Shown piece after piece: positions 48,634-58,923 of a DNA stretch of 64,000 bases. A program made the translations under genes and the position numbers. Source of the DNA: an uncultured Syntrophobacterales bacterium (GTDB lineage: Bacteria; Desulfobacterota; Syntrophia; Syntrophales; UBA5619); assembly GCA_903928915.1 (NCBI GenBank), contig CAIYSL010000018.1, positions 1 to 64,000 of the forward strand, read 5' to 3'. The notes below the pieces were generated by a model, which searched no databases, was not told the origin of the DNA, and worked only from the letters and a program-made list of their open reading frames with translations. Positions within the stretch are counted from its first letter, which is position 1. Each line of letters begins with the position of its first letter.

Positions 48634-50292
48634 ATGGACATGATCGGAGCGGACATCGTCTTGAAGACCCTCGCCGAGGAGGGGGTGGAGGTGATCTTCG
48701 GCTACCCCGGCGCGAACACCCTCCCCCTGAACGACCGGCTGGCGGACAGCACCATCCGGCACTACCTGATGCGTCACGAGCAGGCGGCGGCCCACGCCGC
48801 AGACGGATACGCCCGGGCCACGGGCAAGGTGGGGGTCTGCCTCTCCACGTCGGGTCCCGGCGCGACGAACCTGGTCACCGGGATCGCCACCGCCTACATG
48901 GATTCGACGCCGCTGGTGGCGATCACCGCCCAGGTCGACAGCGACCTCTGGGGCAGGGACGCCTTCCAGGAGACGGACATCATCGGGATCACGATTCCGA
49001 TCACCAAGCACAGCTTCATGGTCCGGGACGTGAACCAGCTGGCCGCCTCGCTCCGCCAGGCCTTTCAGCTTGCCAGCACCGGCCGGACCGGACCGGTCCT
49101 CGTCGACATCCCGAAGGACATCCTCCTGGCCCGCTGCGGCGAGCAGCCGAAAAAGGCCCAGACCGCGGCGCCGAAGCGCGTCGAGAACCGCGAAGAGCTG
49201 GAGAAGATTGCCCAGGCCCTGAACCGGAGCGAACGGCCGGTCCTGATCATCGGCGGCGGGGTGAAGCTGGGCGACGCCTGCCCGCAGATGAGCGAGCTCG
49301 TGCAGAAGGGGCAGCTCCCCTTCGTCACGACGATGATGGGAATCGGCTCGGTCTCCTCGGCCAACGGGTACAACCTCGGGTTCATCGGCACCCACGGCAA
49401 CGAACTGGCCAACCGGATCATCCACGACTCGGACTTCATCCTCGCCCTCGGCACCCGCTTCACCGAGCGGAGCACCTCCGTCACCTCGGAATTTGCCCCG
49501 CTGGCCACGGTCGCCCAGATCGACATCGACCCCACCTCCATCGGAAAGAACATCGCCGTGGACCTTCCCTTTGTCGGGGATATCCAGGAGGCGCTCACGG
49601 AGCTGATCCCCCTGGTCACCCCGCGCGAACGGACCGCGTGGAGGGAGCGGATCCGTACGGAGCGGTGCAGCCAGGAGGAGAAGCTGACCGACGGCGGCTG
49701 CGGCCAGGCGGGCAGTCTCATCCGGAAGGTCCAGGAGGCCATGCCCAAAGAGACGATCGTGGTCCCGGACGTGGGGCTCAACCAGATCTGGACGGTCCGC
49801 ACCTGGCAGACCCACTCCCCCCGCAGCCTGCTCACCAGCGGCGGGATGGGGACGATGGGATTCTCGGTCCCCGCCGCCATCGGCGCGCAGGTGGGCGCCC
49901 CGGATCAGCGCGTGGTGGTCGTCTGCGGCGACGGCGGGTTCTACATGAACATCCAGGAACTGGCCACGATCAGCACCTACCAGATCCCGGTGAAGATCGT
50001 CGTGATCAACAACGGCCATCTGGGGATGATCCGGCAGATGCAGGACCTCTGGTACAACGCCCGCTTCACCACCAGCTCCCTGGGCGACCGGGTCGACCTG
50101 GTGGCGGTGGCCAAGGGGTTCGGCGTCCCGGCGGAGCGGGTCGCCGTGGACGAGGACCCGGCCGCGGCGATCGGCCGGATGAGCGCCGCCGAGGGCCCCT
50201 ACCTGCTGGAGGCGATGGTGGACCCGGACAACTACGTCTACCCGATCATCCCGCCGGGCTGCTCGAATGTGGAGATGATCTGCGGGAAATAG
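48634..50292 (+). CDS. ilvB: Acetolactate synthase large subunit
   Basis: MDMIGADIVLKTLAEEGVEVIFGYPGANTLPLND; TSGPGATNLVTGIATAYMDSTPLVAITAQV; CGDGGFYMNIQELATISTY. Confidence 0.96.
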   Translation: MDMIGADIVLKTLAEEGVEVIFGYPGANTLPLNDRLADSTIRHYLMRHEQAAAHAADGYARATGKVGVCLSTSGPGATNLVTGIATAYMDSTPLVAITAQVDSDLWGRDAFQETDIIGITIPITKHSFMVRDVNQLAASLRQAFQLASTGRTGPVLVDIPKDILLARCGEQPKKAQTAAPKRVENREELEKIAQALNRSERPVLIIGGGVKLGDACPQMSELVQKGQLPFVTTMMGIGSVSSANGYNLGFIGTHGNELANRIIHDSDFILALGTRFTERSTSVTSEFAPLATVAQIDIDPTSIGKNIAVDLPFVGDIQEALTELIPLVTPRERTAWRERIRTERCSQEEKLTDGGCGQAGSLIRKVQEAMPKETIVVPDVGLNQIWTVRTWQTHSPRSLLTSGGMGTMGFSVPAAIGAQVGAPDQRVVVVCGDGGFYMNIQELATISTYQIPVKIVVINNGHLGMIRQMQDLWYNARFTTSSLGDRVDLVAVAKGFGVPAERVAVDEDPAAAIGRMSAAEGPYLLEAMVDPDNYVYPIIPPGCSNVEMICGK

Positions 50293-50297
50293 GGAAG

Positions 50298-50480
50298 CGG
50301 GGTGTGCGCCTTCGTGAACCGGCTCAGGATCTTCTTCCGACCATGATCATCCTCGCTGCGCTGCCGGGGAAAAACTCGCACCTCCGGTGCTCAGACAGTT
50401 TTCCCGGCGGGCGCTCCGCTCGGGTGTCATGGTGCCCGGAAGAATCTCCAAATCGTCGGTTCACGAAGGCACACACCCCG
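50298..50480. repeat. About 183-bp imperfect palindrome (MITE/REP-like candidate) between ilvB and ilvN
   Basis: CGGGGTGTGCGCCTTCGTGAACCG (50298-50321) pairs 23/24 with CGGTTCACGAAGGCACACACCCCG (50457-50480); further inner complementarity to apex GCACC-TCC-GGTGC. Confidence 0.8.
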
Positions 50481-50604
50481 TTCAAGGCGGCGGGAAAGAG
50501 GATGTAAGGAGAAGAACGGTCGGAACAAGATCCTGAGACCCTGCGCAGACCGCCTTCCCAATCCGTGACGGAAAGGATGGAAGAGAAAGGAAGGAAGAGG
50601 AACC

Positions 50605-51111
50605 ATGGCCATCGAGGAACGAACGATTTCGCTGCTCGTCAACAACCAGCCGGGGGTTCTCTCCCGGATCGCCGGGGTGTTCAGCAGCCGGGGGTACAAC
50701 ATCCGGAGTCTCTGCGTCGCCGAGACGACCAACCCCGAGATCTCCCGGATCACCCTGACCAGCAAGGCCGAGAGCGACTTCACCGAGAAGATCAAGAAGC
50801 AGCTCGACAAGCTCGTCGACGTCATCTCCGTCACGGACTTCACGGGCGCCCCCTCGGTCCAGCGCGAGCTGATGCTGATCAGCCTCCGGCTCACCGAGGC
50901 GACCCGCACGGAGATCCTGCGGGCGATCGATGTCTTCGGTTGCCGGGTGATCGCGATGCACGAGGACTCGCTGATCATCGAGACCACGGCGAACAAGGAC
51001 AAGACCGCCGCGATCCTCCGGTATTTCGAGCCCTTCGGCGTGGAGGAGATGAACCGGACCGGGGCGATCGCGGTCTTTCGCCAGCAGTCGGACCGCTCGG
51101 CCGCGGGCTGA
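50605..51111 (+). CDS. ilvN: Acetolactate synthase small subunit
   Basis: ACT domain: LLVNNQPGVLSRIAGVFSSRGYNIRSLCVAETTNPEISRITL. Confidence 0.95.
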   Translation: MAIEERTISLLVNNQPGVLSRIAGVFSSRGYNIRSLCVAETTNPEISRITLTSKAESDFTEKIKKQLDKLVDVISVTDFTGAPSVQRELMLISLRLTEATRTEILRAIDVFGCRVIAMHEDSLIIETTANKDKTAAILRYFEPFGVEEMNRTGAIAVFRQQSDRSAAG

Positions 51112-51279
51112 GCGCGTCCCCCTTCGCCGTTCCCTCCGCCGTCGAGGGGAAGGATGCAGTGACACCCTCCCCCTGACGGGCGGGAAAGCGAGGGACAAGG
51201 AGTTACACCGGGGTCGCAGGGCCTCGCACACCAGGGACCGGGAATTCCGGACCCCGTTCATACAGAAAAGGAGAATGAC

Positions 51280-52332
51280 ATGGCAAAGATCAAATTCGGC
51301 AATGTGTGGGAAGAGGTGGTGACCTCCGAGGAGTTTCCGCTGAGCAAGGCGCAGGAGATCCTCAAGAACGATACGGTGGCCGTTCTCGGCTACGGGGTGC
51401 AGGGGCCGGGCCAGGCGCTCAATCTCCGCGACAACGGCATCCGGGTGATCGTGGGTCAGCGCGAGGGCGGCGCCACCTGGGCGAAGGCCGTGGAGGACGG
51501 GTTCGTACCGGGCAAGACCCTCTTCCCCGTCGAGGAGGCGGCCAAGAAGGGGACGATCGTCCAGTACCTCCTGTCCGACGCCGGGCAGACCCAGATGTGG
51601 CCCCAGATTAAGCCCTACCTGACCAAGGGCAAGACCCTCTATTTCTCCCATGGGTTCTCGATCACCTACCGGGAGCAGACCAACGTCATCCCGCCTGCGG
51701 ACATCGACGTGATCCTCGTGGCCCCGAAGGGGTCGGGCCGGTCGCTCCGCACCAATTTCCTCGACGGCAGCGGGATCAACTCGAGCTACGCGATCTTCCA
51801 GGACGCCTCGGGCAAGGCCACGGAGAAGACCCTCGCCCTGGGCGTCGCCATCGGGTCGGGCTACCTCTTCCCGACCACCTTCGAGATGGAGGTGTACAGC
51901 GACCTGACCGGCGAGCGGGGCATCCTGATGGGCGCCCTGGCCGGGGTGATGGAGGCGCAGTACAACGTCCTGCGCAAGCACGGCCACAGCCCGAGCGAGG
52001 CCTTCAACGAGACCGTGGAGGAGCTGACCCAGAGCCTGATCCGGCTGGTGGCGGAAAACGGGATGGACTGGATGTACGCCAACTGCAGCACCACCGCCCA
52101 GCGGGGGGCGCTCGACTGGAAGGGTCCCTTCCGGGAGGCCGTGGCCCCGGTGTTCGACAAGCTGTACGAATCGGTCCATTCCGGCGAGGAGACGCGGATC
52201 GTCCTGAAGGCGAACAACGCCCCCGACTACCGGGAAAAACTAAACGCCGAGCTGGAGGAGATGCGGAACTCCGAGATGTGGCAGGCCGGCGCCGCGGTGC
52301 GTGCGCTCAGGCCGGAGAACCGGCGGCGCTGA
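51280..52332 (+). CDS. ilvC: Ketol-acid reductoisomerase
   Basis: DTVAVLGYGVQGPGQALNLRDNGIRVIVGQREGG; LYFSHGFSI; VAPKGSGRSLRTNF. Confidence 0.95.
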   Translation: MAKIKFGNVWEEVVTSEEFPLSKAQEILKNDTVAVLGYGVQGPGQALNLRDNGIRVIVGQREGGATWAKAVEDGFVPGKTLFPVEEAAKKGTIVQYLLSDAGQTQMWPQIKPYLTKGKTLYFSHGFSITYREQTNVIPPADIDVILVAPKGSGRSLRTNFLDGSGINSSYAIFQDASGKATEKTLALGVAIGSGYLFPTTFEMEVYSDLTGERGILMGALAGVMEAQYNVLRKHGHSPSEAFNETVEELTQSLIRLVAENGMDWMYANCSTTAQRGALDWKGPFREAVAPVFDKLYESVHSGEETRIVLKANNAPDYREKLNAELEEMRNSEMWQAGAAVRALRPENRRR

Positions 52333-52348
52333 TGCCCTTTCCCGTTTC

Positions 52349-52387
52349 GATCCCTGCGCTCCCGTTTCTCGGGGGGGCGCAGGGATC
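52349..52387. terminator. Hairpin downstream of ilvC
   Basis: GATCCCTGCGC (52349-52359) / GCGCAGGGATC (52377-52387); no clear T-run. Confidence 0.45.
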
Positions 52388-52604
52388 GGGCGGCACCCGC
52401 AATGACCGGACCTTCGGCAACCCCTCCGGCCATTCTCAACCGCTCGCTCCCATGCGTCGTCTCTGCAGTGTCCCCCGGACCGGGTAAAGAATCTTCGGTT
52501 CGAATGCGGCGAGTCGTCCACGCATTCTTACGAATTTTTCAGGAAAGCTTCAGTTGCACCGCCCAAACTCCACCATATGCTATTGAGTGAAGGAAGAGGC
52601 ATCG

Positions 52605-53288
52605 ATGAAAATCCTGGTTATCGAGGATGAAATCAAAGTAGCCGCAGCCCTGAAGAAAGGGCTTGAGGCGGAGTACTATGACGTTGTACTCGCGCATACG
52701 GGAGAAGAAGGTTTCTTCCTGCTGAACACGCAGACTTTCGACATCATCATACTTGACCTGATGCTGCCGGGCCGCGATGGATTTGAAGTGCTCTCGACGT
52801 TGCGCAGACGGGGCATCGAGACGCCCGTCCTGATCCTGAGCGCCTTGGATGCCGTTGAGAACCGGGTCCGGGGCCTGGACAGCGGCGCGGACGACTACCT
52901 CATCAAGCCCTTTGCCTTCCCGGAATTATCGGCGCGTATCAGGCTGCTGTTGCGACGCGGCAGGGGCGACACGTTGCTTCGCCTGAAATTGGCCGATCTC
53001 GAGATGGACCTGGTCAGCCGGAAAGCGACACGGGGCGGACACCCGCTGGACCTTACCGTAAAAGAATTTGAGCTACTCGAATACCTGCTCCGGCACCAGG
53101 GGCGCATCGTCTCCCGGGAGATGCTGGCGCGCGACCTGTGGCAGGTGAAGGCCCGCTCCACCCCCCTGGACAACGTCATCGATGTTCACATCGCCCGGCT
53201 CCGGCGCAAGGTGGACGGCCCGTTCGAACACAAGCTCCTCAAGACGGTGCGCGGCGTCGGCTTTGTCCTCCGGGAGGACCGGCCATGA
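52605..53288 (+). CDS. OmpR-family response regulator
   Basis: MKILVIEDEIKVAAALKKGLEAEYYDVV; DIIILDLMLPGRDG; winged-helix C-terminus. Confidence 0.95.
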   Translation: MKILVIEDEIKVAAALKKGLEAEYYDVVLAHTGEEGFFLLNTQTFDIIILDLMLPGRDGFEVLSTLRRRGIETPVLILSALDAVENRVRGLDSGADDYLIKPFAFPELSARIRLLLRRGRGDTLLRLKLADLEMDLVSRKATRGGHPLDLTVKEFELLEYLLRHQGRIVSREMLARDLWQVKARSTPLDNVIDVHIARLRRKVDGPFEHKLLKTVRGVGFVLREDRP

Positions 53289-54652
53289 TCCGGAAAGCCA
53301 GAAGCGTACGCGCTCGCCTCACGCTGTGGCATCTGTCCGTGCTGGCGACGATTATTCTCGGGTTCGCGCTGGGCGTCTATTTCTTCCTTCAAGCAAGCCT
53401 CCTCCGGCAGATCGATAACCACCTGACCAGGGATTTCGCCACCGTGGAGCGGGTCGTGACCCAGGGGCCCCAGGAGCTCGACTCCCTGACCCGCCACGGC
53501 AATGTCTTATTCTTCCGCGTCGAAATCGAGCGGCAACCGGCGATCGAAACCGAATCATGGCGCAAGCTTGGATTGACAACGCTACCCTCCACCGGAAAGG
53601 AGGGCGCTGTCTGGATATCCGCCGCGGATGGAAAGCCGTACCGGATAAAGGCCGCGGCCGTCCCCTTCCGGGACGGGATGCGCCGGATCATCGTAGCGCA
53701 CGATGGGGACACCTTTCAGCAGAGCATGCACAGCCTGATGGTGATTTTGCTCCTCGCCATCCCGGCGGCGCTCGTCCTGGCCGTGGCAGGCGCGTATCTA
53801 TTGGCCGGCCGGATCCTCGCGCCCCTGGCAACGATGGCTGCGACTGCCCGCAAGATATCCGCCGACCGCCTGTCCGAACGTCTTCCGGTCGAAAATCCCG
53901 GGGACGAGTTCGGCCAGTTGGCAACGGCCTTCAATGAAACCTTTCTCCGCCTGGAAGACTCCTTCGACCGTTTGCACCGCTTTACGGCGGACGCATCCCA
54001 TGAACTGCGCACCCCGCTCACGGCGATCCGGAGCGTGGGTGAAGTCGGGCTGCAGGAGGGCAGTAACGCTGCAGCGTGCCGAGAGGTCATCGGCAGCATG
54101 CTGGAGGAGACGGACCACTTGACCAAACTGGTGGATAGCCTGCTGATCCTCAGTCGCGCCGATGCCCGCACCGTGCCGTTGCACCGCGAACGAACCGACC
54201 TGACCGTGCTGGCAACGGAGGTGTACGACTGTCTGCAAGTGCTCGCGGAAGAAAAAGGTCAGATAGTGAGCCTTGTCGCGCCTTCGCCGGTAGTTGCTTC
54301 GATCGACCGAACAACGGTGCGCCAGGCACTGATCAATCTGCTGGACAACGCCATCAAATTTACCCCGCAGGGCGGCTTCATCCAGGTATCCGTCGAAAGA
54401 TCCGGCGCTGAAGAAGCGGTTATCGCGGTCAGCGATGACGGACCTGGAATACCTGCGGAACATCGGGAGAAGATTTTTGAACGCTTTTACCGGGTCGACA
54501 AGGGCAGGTCCCGGGAAATCGGCGGAGCCGGCCTGGGCCTTTCCATCGCGCAATGGGCCGTCCACGCCAACGACGGCAGACTGAAACTGGAAAAACGGGA
54601 GGGGAAGGGCAGCACGTTCAGGATCCACCTGCCGCTGTCCCGCACCATCTGA
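53285..54652 (+). CDS. Sensor histidine kinase
   Basis: FTADASHELRTPLTAIRSVGEVGL H-box; HAMP; N and G boxes; ATGA overlap with regulator. Confidence 0.95.
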   Translation: MIRKARSVRARLTLWHLSVLATIILGFALGVYFFLQASLLRQIDNHLTRDFATVERVVTQGPQELDSLTRHGNVLFFRVEIERQPAIETESWRKLGLTTLPSTGKEGAVWISAADGKPYRIKAAAVPFRDGMRRIIVAHDGDTFQQSMHSLMVILLLAIPAALVLAVAGAYLLAGRILAPLATMAATARKISADRLSERLPVENPGDEFGQLATAFNETFLRLEDSFDRLHRFTADASHELRTPLTAIRSVGEVGLQEGSNAAACREVIGSMLEETDHLTKLVDSLLILSRADARTVPLHRERTDLTVLATEVYDCLQVLAEEKGQIVSLVAPSPVVASIDRTTVRQALINLLDNAIKFTPQGGFIQVSVERSGAEEAVIAVSDDGPGIPAEHREKIFERFYRVDKGRSREIGGAGLGLSIAQWAVHANDGRLKLEKREGKGSTFRIHLPLSRTI

Positions 54653-54734
54653 AACCCCTTCGCCAAGGAACGAGGAGCGACTTTCACCGTTTCCCCTCGT
54701 CTTGACCGGAGGAACCAACAATGAGGAGGGTTGT

Positions 54735-55916
54735 ATGCGTATCAAACTGTCAGTAGTAGGTGCGGCACTGGGCTTGTCCGTTGTGCTGCTCGGGTCCGGC
54801 CTTCAGGCCGGAACGGCCGCGGCCGCTTCGGACTATGCAGGGTCCGAAACCTGCAAAAAGTGCCACGCCGCCGAGTTCAAGAGCTGGATGGGGAGCTATC
54901 ACAGCAAGATGGTGCGCACGCAGGAGCAGGGTATCCTGAAGGCGGTCGTGGAAAAATGGAGCACCGACGGCGCGAATGCCGGCCCCACCACGGGCAATGT
55001 CACCGGCGCGACCTTTACCCTGAAGGATGTGGTGTACGTCGTCGGTTCCAAGTGGAAGCAGCGCTTCCTGGTCAAGGACGACTCGACCGGCGGCCATCAG
55101 TTCCTCAACAAGCAGTTCAACCGGATGAGCGGCAAGTGGGAAAATTACGGCAACAAGAACGACTGGGAAACCATGTGCGCCACCTGTCATTCCACCGGAT
55201 ACCGCCTGACCGCGTACGACTCAGCCAACCCCAAAGCCCAGAAGGCCGAGTGGAGCGAACTGAGCGTCGGTTGCGAGGCCTGCCACGGCCCCGGCGCCGC
55301 GCATGCGAAGAGCAGAGCGAAGAAGGACATCTTCTCCTTTAGCGGCAAGTCGAAGGCTGAACAGTCGCGGGTCTGCGGCTACTGCCACATCCGCGTCGAG
55401 AATGAGCAGTACAAGTCCGCCCAGGGAAGTCCCCGCGAGGATATCCCCGCCCCCAAGGTCGGCGACTCGTTCAAGCCGACCGACGACTGGACCAAATGGT
55501 ATCCCGAGCACATCATCATCCCCGGGGTCCAGGCGGAAGACAGGATCGACGCCGATTACAAGGGCGACCTGAAGGGGCTCGTTCTCAAGGACGAGCTCGC
55601 CAAGGCCATGGGGGCCTTCGATGCCGCCAAGCATCACCAGGAATACCAGGATTTGCTCCAGTCCAAGCACTACAAGGCTAACGTCGCGGGCTGCGTGGAT
55701 TGCCATACACCCCACGCAGGCAAGAAGATCGCCGTGAAGAATCCGGCGCAGACTTGTGCCAAGTGTCACGACGCCTCGTACTCCGTGGAGAAGCACATGC
55801 CCGCTACCGGGAAGACGGCCGACAACCTGTTCGTGAGAACGCATACGTTCAACAAGAACCAGACCCGGCCCGGCGGCCCCACTGCCAAAGGGGAGCCCGA
55901 GTACTTCAATAAGTAG
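54735..55916 (+). CDS. Hexaheme c-type cytochrome (c554-like)
   Basis: Signal peptide; six CxxCH motifs (CKKCH, CATCH, CEACH, CGYCH, CVDCH, CAKCH). Confidence 0.9.
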   Translation: MRIKLSVVGAALGLSVVLLGSGLQAGTAAAASDYAGSETCKKCHAAEFKSWMGSYHSKMVRTQEQGILKAVVEKWSTDGANAGPTTGNVTGATFTLKDVVYVVGSKWKQRFLVKDDSTGGHQFLNKQFNRMSGKWENYGNKNDWETMCATCHSTGYRLTAYDSANPKAQKAEWSELSVGCEACHGPGAAHAKSRAKKDIFSFSGKSKAEQSRVCGYCHIRVENEQYKSAQGSPREDIPAPKVGDSFKPTDDWTKWYPEHIIIPGVQAEDRIDADYKGDLKGLVLKDELAKAMGAFDAAKHHQEYQDLLQSKHYKANVAGCVDCHTPHAGKKIAVKNPAQTCAKCHDASYSVEKHMPATGKTADNLFVRTHTFNKNQTRPGGPTAKGEPEYFNK

Positions 55917-55930
55917 TGATGAGCGCAGCG

Positions 55931-55973
55931 GCAGGAAAGAGCCGCGTTTGTCGAAAACGCGGCTCTTTCCTGC
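55931..55973. terminator. Long perfect hairpin, bidirectional terminator
   Basis: GCAGGAAAGAGCCGCGTTT-GTCGA-AAACGCGGCTCTTTCCTGC, 19-bp perfect stem between convergent genes. Confidence 0.85.
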
Positions 55974-56061
55974 GATAAGCCTCTGCCATTTCCGACCTAT
56001 CGTTCCGGCAGGGTGGGAGGCAAGGACATCATAGCGCACTCGAAGCGGTTCTCCGCTCCGG

Positions 56062-56970
56062 TCAGCGATGTTTGATGAAGGTCCCCTTCTCGTATTCCTC
56101 GAAGGCGACGCGCAGCTCCTCGCGGGTGTTCATGACGATCGGCCCGTACCAGGCGACGGGTTCAGCGATCGGTTTCCCCGAAACCAGCAGGAAGCGCACC
56201 GGCCGCTGTTCCGTGGTGATCACCGCCTCGCTGCCGTCTCCGTACAGGACGAGACTTTCGGGGCCGCAGAGGCACTGCTTTTTCATGTCGAAATAGTTGA
56301 CCCCCACCGCCTCGTGGGCAAAGGGGTCCCGCTCCGGGTCGAAATAGCCTTCCCCGTGGATGACGTAGGCAAGGGCCTTGTGCCCCGGCCGGATCGGATG
56401 GGTGAAGGTCGTCTCGGGCGGCACGGTCACGTCCAGGTAAGCGGGGTCGATGACGATGTCCCGCACCGGCCCCGTCACCCCGCCGGCCTCGCCGCAGATC
56501 ACCCTGGCCCGGACGCCGCCGGCCAGGGTTGCCTCCGGAATCTCCGCGGCCGTGATGCCCCGGTACCGGGGGGCCATCATCTTCCGGGAGGCCGGCAGGT
56601 TCGCCCAGAGCTGGAAGCCCCACAGCAGGCCTTCGGCGTCGCCCCGCGGCATCTCCTGGTGGATGATCCCGCTGCCGGCGGTCATCCACTGGACGTCGCC
56701 GGTGCCGATGGTACCGCTGTTGCCCATGCTGTCGCCATGCTCTACCCGGCCGTGGATGACGTAGGTGATCGTCTCGATCCCCCGGTGCGGATGCCAGGGA
56801 AACCCCTTCAGGTAGTCGGGCGGGTAGTCGGAATGGAAGTCGTCGAGCAGGAGGAAGGGGTCGAACAGCGGCACCTGAGCGTTGCCGAAGGCCCGCTTCA
56901 GGCGGACGCCGGCACCCTCGCGGGTAGGCTCGCTCTTCCAGATTTTGCTGATCTTGCGTACCGATTCCAT
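56062..56970 (-). CDS. Pirin family protein
   Basis: DPFLLLDDFHSDYPPDYLKGFPWHPHRGIETITYVIHGRVEHGDSMGN; start trimmed to MESVRKISKIW. Confidence 0.94.
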   Translation of the reverse strand: MESVRKISKIWKSEPTREGAGVRLKRAFGNAQVPLFDPFLLLDDFHSDYPPDYLKGFPWHPHRGIETITYVIHGRVEHGDSMGNSGTIGTGDVQWMTAGSGIIHQEMPRGDAEGLLWGFQLWANLPASRKMMAPRYRGITAAEIPEATLAGGVRARVICGEAGGVTGPVRDIVIDPAYLDVTVPPETTFTHPIRPGHKALAYVIHGEGYFDPERDPFAHEAVGVNYFDMKKQCLCGPESLVLYGDGSEAVITTEQRPVRFLLVSGKPIAEPVAWYGPIVMNTREELRVAFEEYEKGTFIKHR

Positions 56971-57180
56971 CGTCTCCTCCGATCCCGGCAAGAACAATAA
57001 AAGGATACCGCGGTCACTGGGTACACAATAGAACGGCGCGGCCCCGGAAATCAATGGTGATTCGTCATGGGCAGCATGGTAGCCCTTCCCTATCAGCGAG
57101 TGCCGGTCCGCGGCTTCCTTCCCGGGCCCCGCTAAATCTCCAGCCCGGCATCTCCCATCGCCGAGGTGAGCGAAAATACC

Positions 57181-57210
57181 TTGACAGACCCTTCGTGCGG
57201 CCTCTATCCT
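57181..57210 (+). promoter_or_regulatory. Sigma70-like promoter
   Basis: TTGACA - 18 nt - TATCCT. Confidence 0.45.
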
Positions 57211-57301
57211 CAGCGCCGGATAATGAAGGCGTTTGCTCGGCCAAGGTAAAGCTGCGGTGCACCGCAGTGCAAACCTGCCGAACGCGTCGCCGAGGAGAAA
57301 A

Positions 57302-58480
57302 ATGACAGAACGCAAAACAGCGGTTTCCGAACTCGCCACCCCCTGTATCATTATCGACCTGGACGTCCTGGAGAGGAACATCGCCGCGATGACCCGGCTG
57401 GGCCGGGAGGCGGGCGTGCGGCTGCGGCCCCACACCAAGATCCACGAATGCCCGGAGATCGCCCGGATGCAGATCGCCGCCGGTGCCTGCGGCATCGAGG
57501 TGGGGGCGATCGAGCGGGCCCTCTGCATGGCCGAGGCCGGGATCGACGACATCCTGATCGCCCACCCCTTCTACGGCGGGCACAAGCTGGCAGTCCTGCG
57601 GCGGCTGCTCGGCATACCGGGGCTGAAGATCACCGTGATCGCGGACATGATCGAGCAGGCCGAGGGGATTTCCCGGGTGGGGAAGGAACTGGCGCTGAAG
57701 ATCCCCCTGCTGCTGAAGCTCAACACGGGCGGGGACCGGTTCGGCGTCCCCCCCGGCGGGCCGGCGTTGGCGCTGGCCCGCCAGCTCTGCCGCCTCCCGG
57801 GGATCGCCTTCCAGGGGCTGTACGCCCACGAGTCGGGCGGAAAGCCCACCCGGGAGAGTCTGGAGGAGGTGGCCCGCCAGACCGCGACGCAGACCGCCGA
57901 GATCGCGCGTCTGCTCGCCCGGGAGGGGATCCCCGTCAGCCACGTCTCCGTGGGGGCCTCGCCCACGCTCCGGGCCGCCTGCGAGCTCCTCAAGAGCGGA
58001 GGGTTCCCCGAGATCACCGAGATCCATCCGGGCCACTGCACCGTCGGCGATATCTGGCACGTCCGGGCGCTGGCCAACCCCCCGGAGGCCTGCGCGGCCG
58101 CGGTCCTCTGCAGCGTGATGAGCGCCGTCGACCCTCGGCAGGTGATCGTCGACGCCGGCTACAAGATATTCGGGGCCGATTCCCTGATCCAGTACCGCGA
58201 CCAGCCGGGATTCTTCCGCGAGGGAAGGCCGAGTTACGGCGCCGTCCGGGGCCGGGACGATCTCTATCTGGAAAGGATGTCCGCGGAGACGGCGGTGGTG
58301 CAGTACGCCGACCCGGACACGGCGAAGCCGCTGCGGATCGGGGACCGGCTGGAGATCGTCCCGAACAACGCGACCCTCGCGATCAGCACGCAGGACCGGA
58401 TCTTCGGGGTCAGAAACGGGACGGTGGAGCGGGTGTTCACCGTGGCCGGAAGGGGCGGCAGGGGCGTCGGCGCGGGTTAG
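57302..58480 (+). CDS. D-threonine aldolase/DSD1-family PLP enzyme (fold type III)
   Basis: ELATPCIIIDLDVLERNIAAMTRLGREAGVRLRPHTKIHECPEIARMQIAAGACGIEVGAIERA. Confidence 0.9.
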   Translation: MTERKTAVSELATPCIIIDLDVLERNIAAMTRLGREAGVRLRPHTKIHECPEIARMQIAAGACGIEVGAIERALCMAEAGIDDILIAHPFYGGHKLAVLRRLLGIPGLKITVIADMIEQAEGISRVGKELALKIPLLLKLNTGGDRFGVPPGGPALALARQLCRLPGIAFQGLYAHESGGKPTRESLEEVARQTATQTAEIARLLAREGIPVSHVSVGASPTLRAACELLKSGGFPEITEIHPGHCTVGDIWHVRALANPPEACAAAVLCSVMSAVDPRQVIVDAGYKIFGADSLIQYRDQPGFFREGRPSYGAVRGRDDLYLERMSAETAVVQYADPDTAKPLRIGDRLEIVPNNATLAISTQDRIFGVRNGTVERVFTVAGRGGRGVGAG

Positions 58481-58537
58481 CTGCCCGGCCTGGCGCGCAG
58501 CGGACAGAAACTACGTGCAGCGGAAAGGAACAGACCC

Positions 58538-58909
58538 ATGGAGTACGTACGCATGGTCGATTTCGCGGCCATTGAAAAGAGCGGCGCGGCCAAGCGGCTG
58601 ACGCAGACCCTGTTCGATCATACCTCGGGCGCGAAGACCTGCTCGATCAAGTGCATCACCACCCCGGCCGGGGAGGGCTCGCCGGCGGGTCTGCACGTCC
58701 ACGCGTTCGATCAGATCTTCTACATCCTGGCCGGCACGATGAGCATCGAGATCGAGGGCGAGCGCCATGACTGCCGTCCCGGGGCGCTGATCGTTTTTCC
58801 CGCCGGGGTGCCGCACCGCAACTGGAACGGCGGGCAGGAACCGACGGTTCACCTGGCCTTCAATACGCCGCTGCCCGACCCTGCGGCGCCCTTCGCCCGT
58901 TCGGTCTGA
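58538..58909 (+). CDS. Cupin-domain protein
   Basis: SPAGLHVHAFDQIFYILAGTMSIEIEGERHDCRPGALIVFPAGVPHRNWNG. Confidence 0.88.
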   Translation: MEYVRMVDFAAIEKSGAAKRLTQTLFDHTSGAKTCSIKCITTPAGEGSPAGLHVHAFDQIFYILAGTMSIEIEGERHDCRPGALIVFPAGVPHRNWNGGQEPTVHLAFNTPLPDPAAPFARSV

Positions 58910-58923
58910 GGAGTCGAATCAGC

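Noticed and set aside
56062-57552. Pirin ORF extended to 496 aa
   Set aside because: N-terminal ~190 residues do not look like a domain; conserved pirin sequence begins at MESVRKISKIW (56970).
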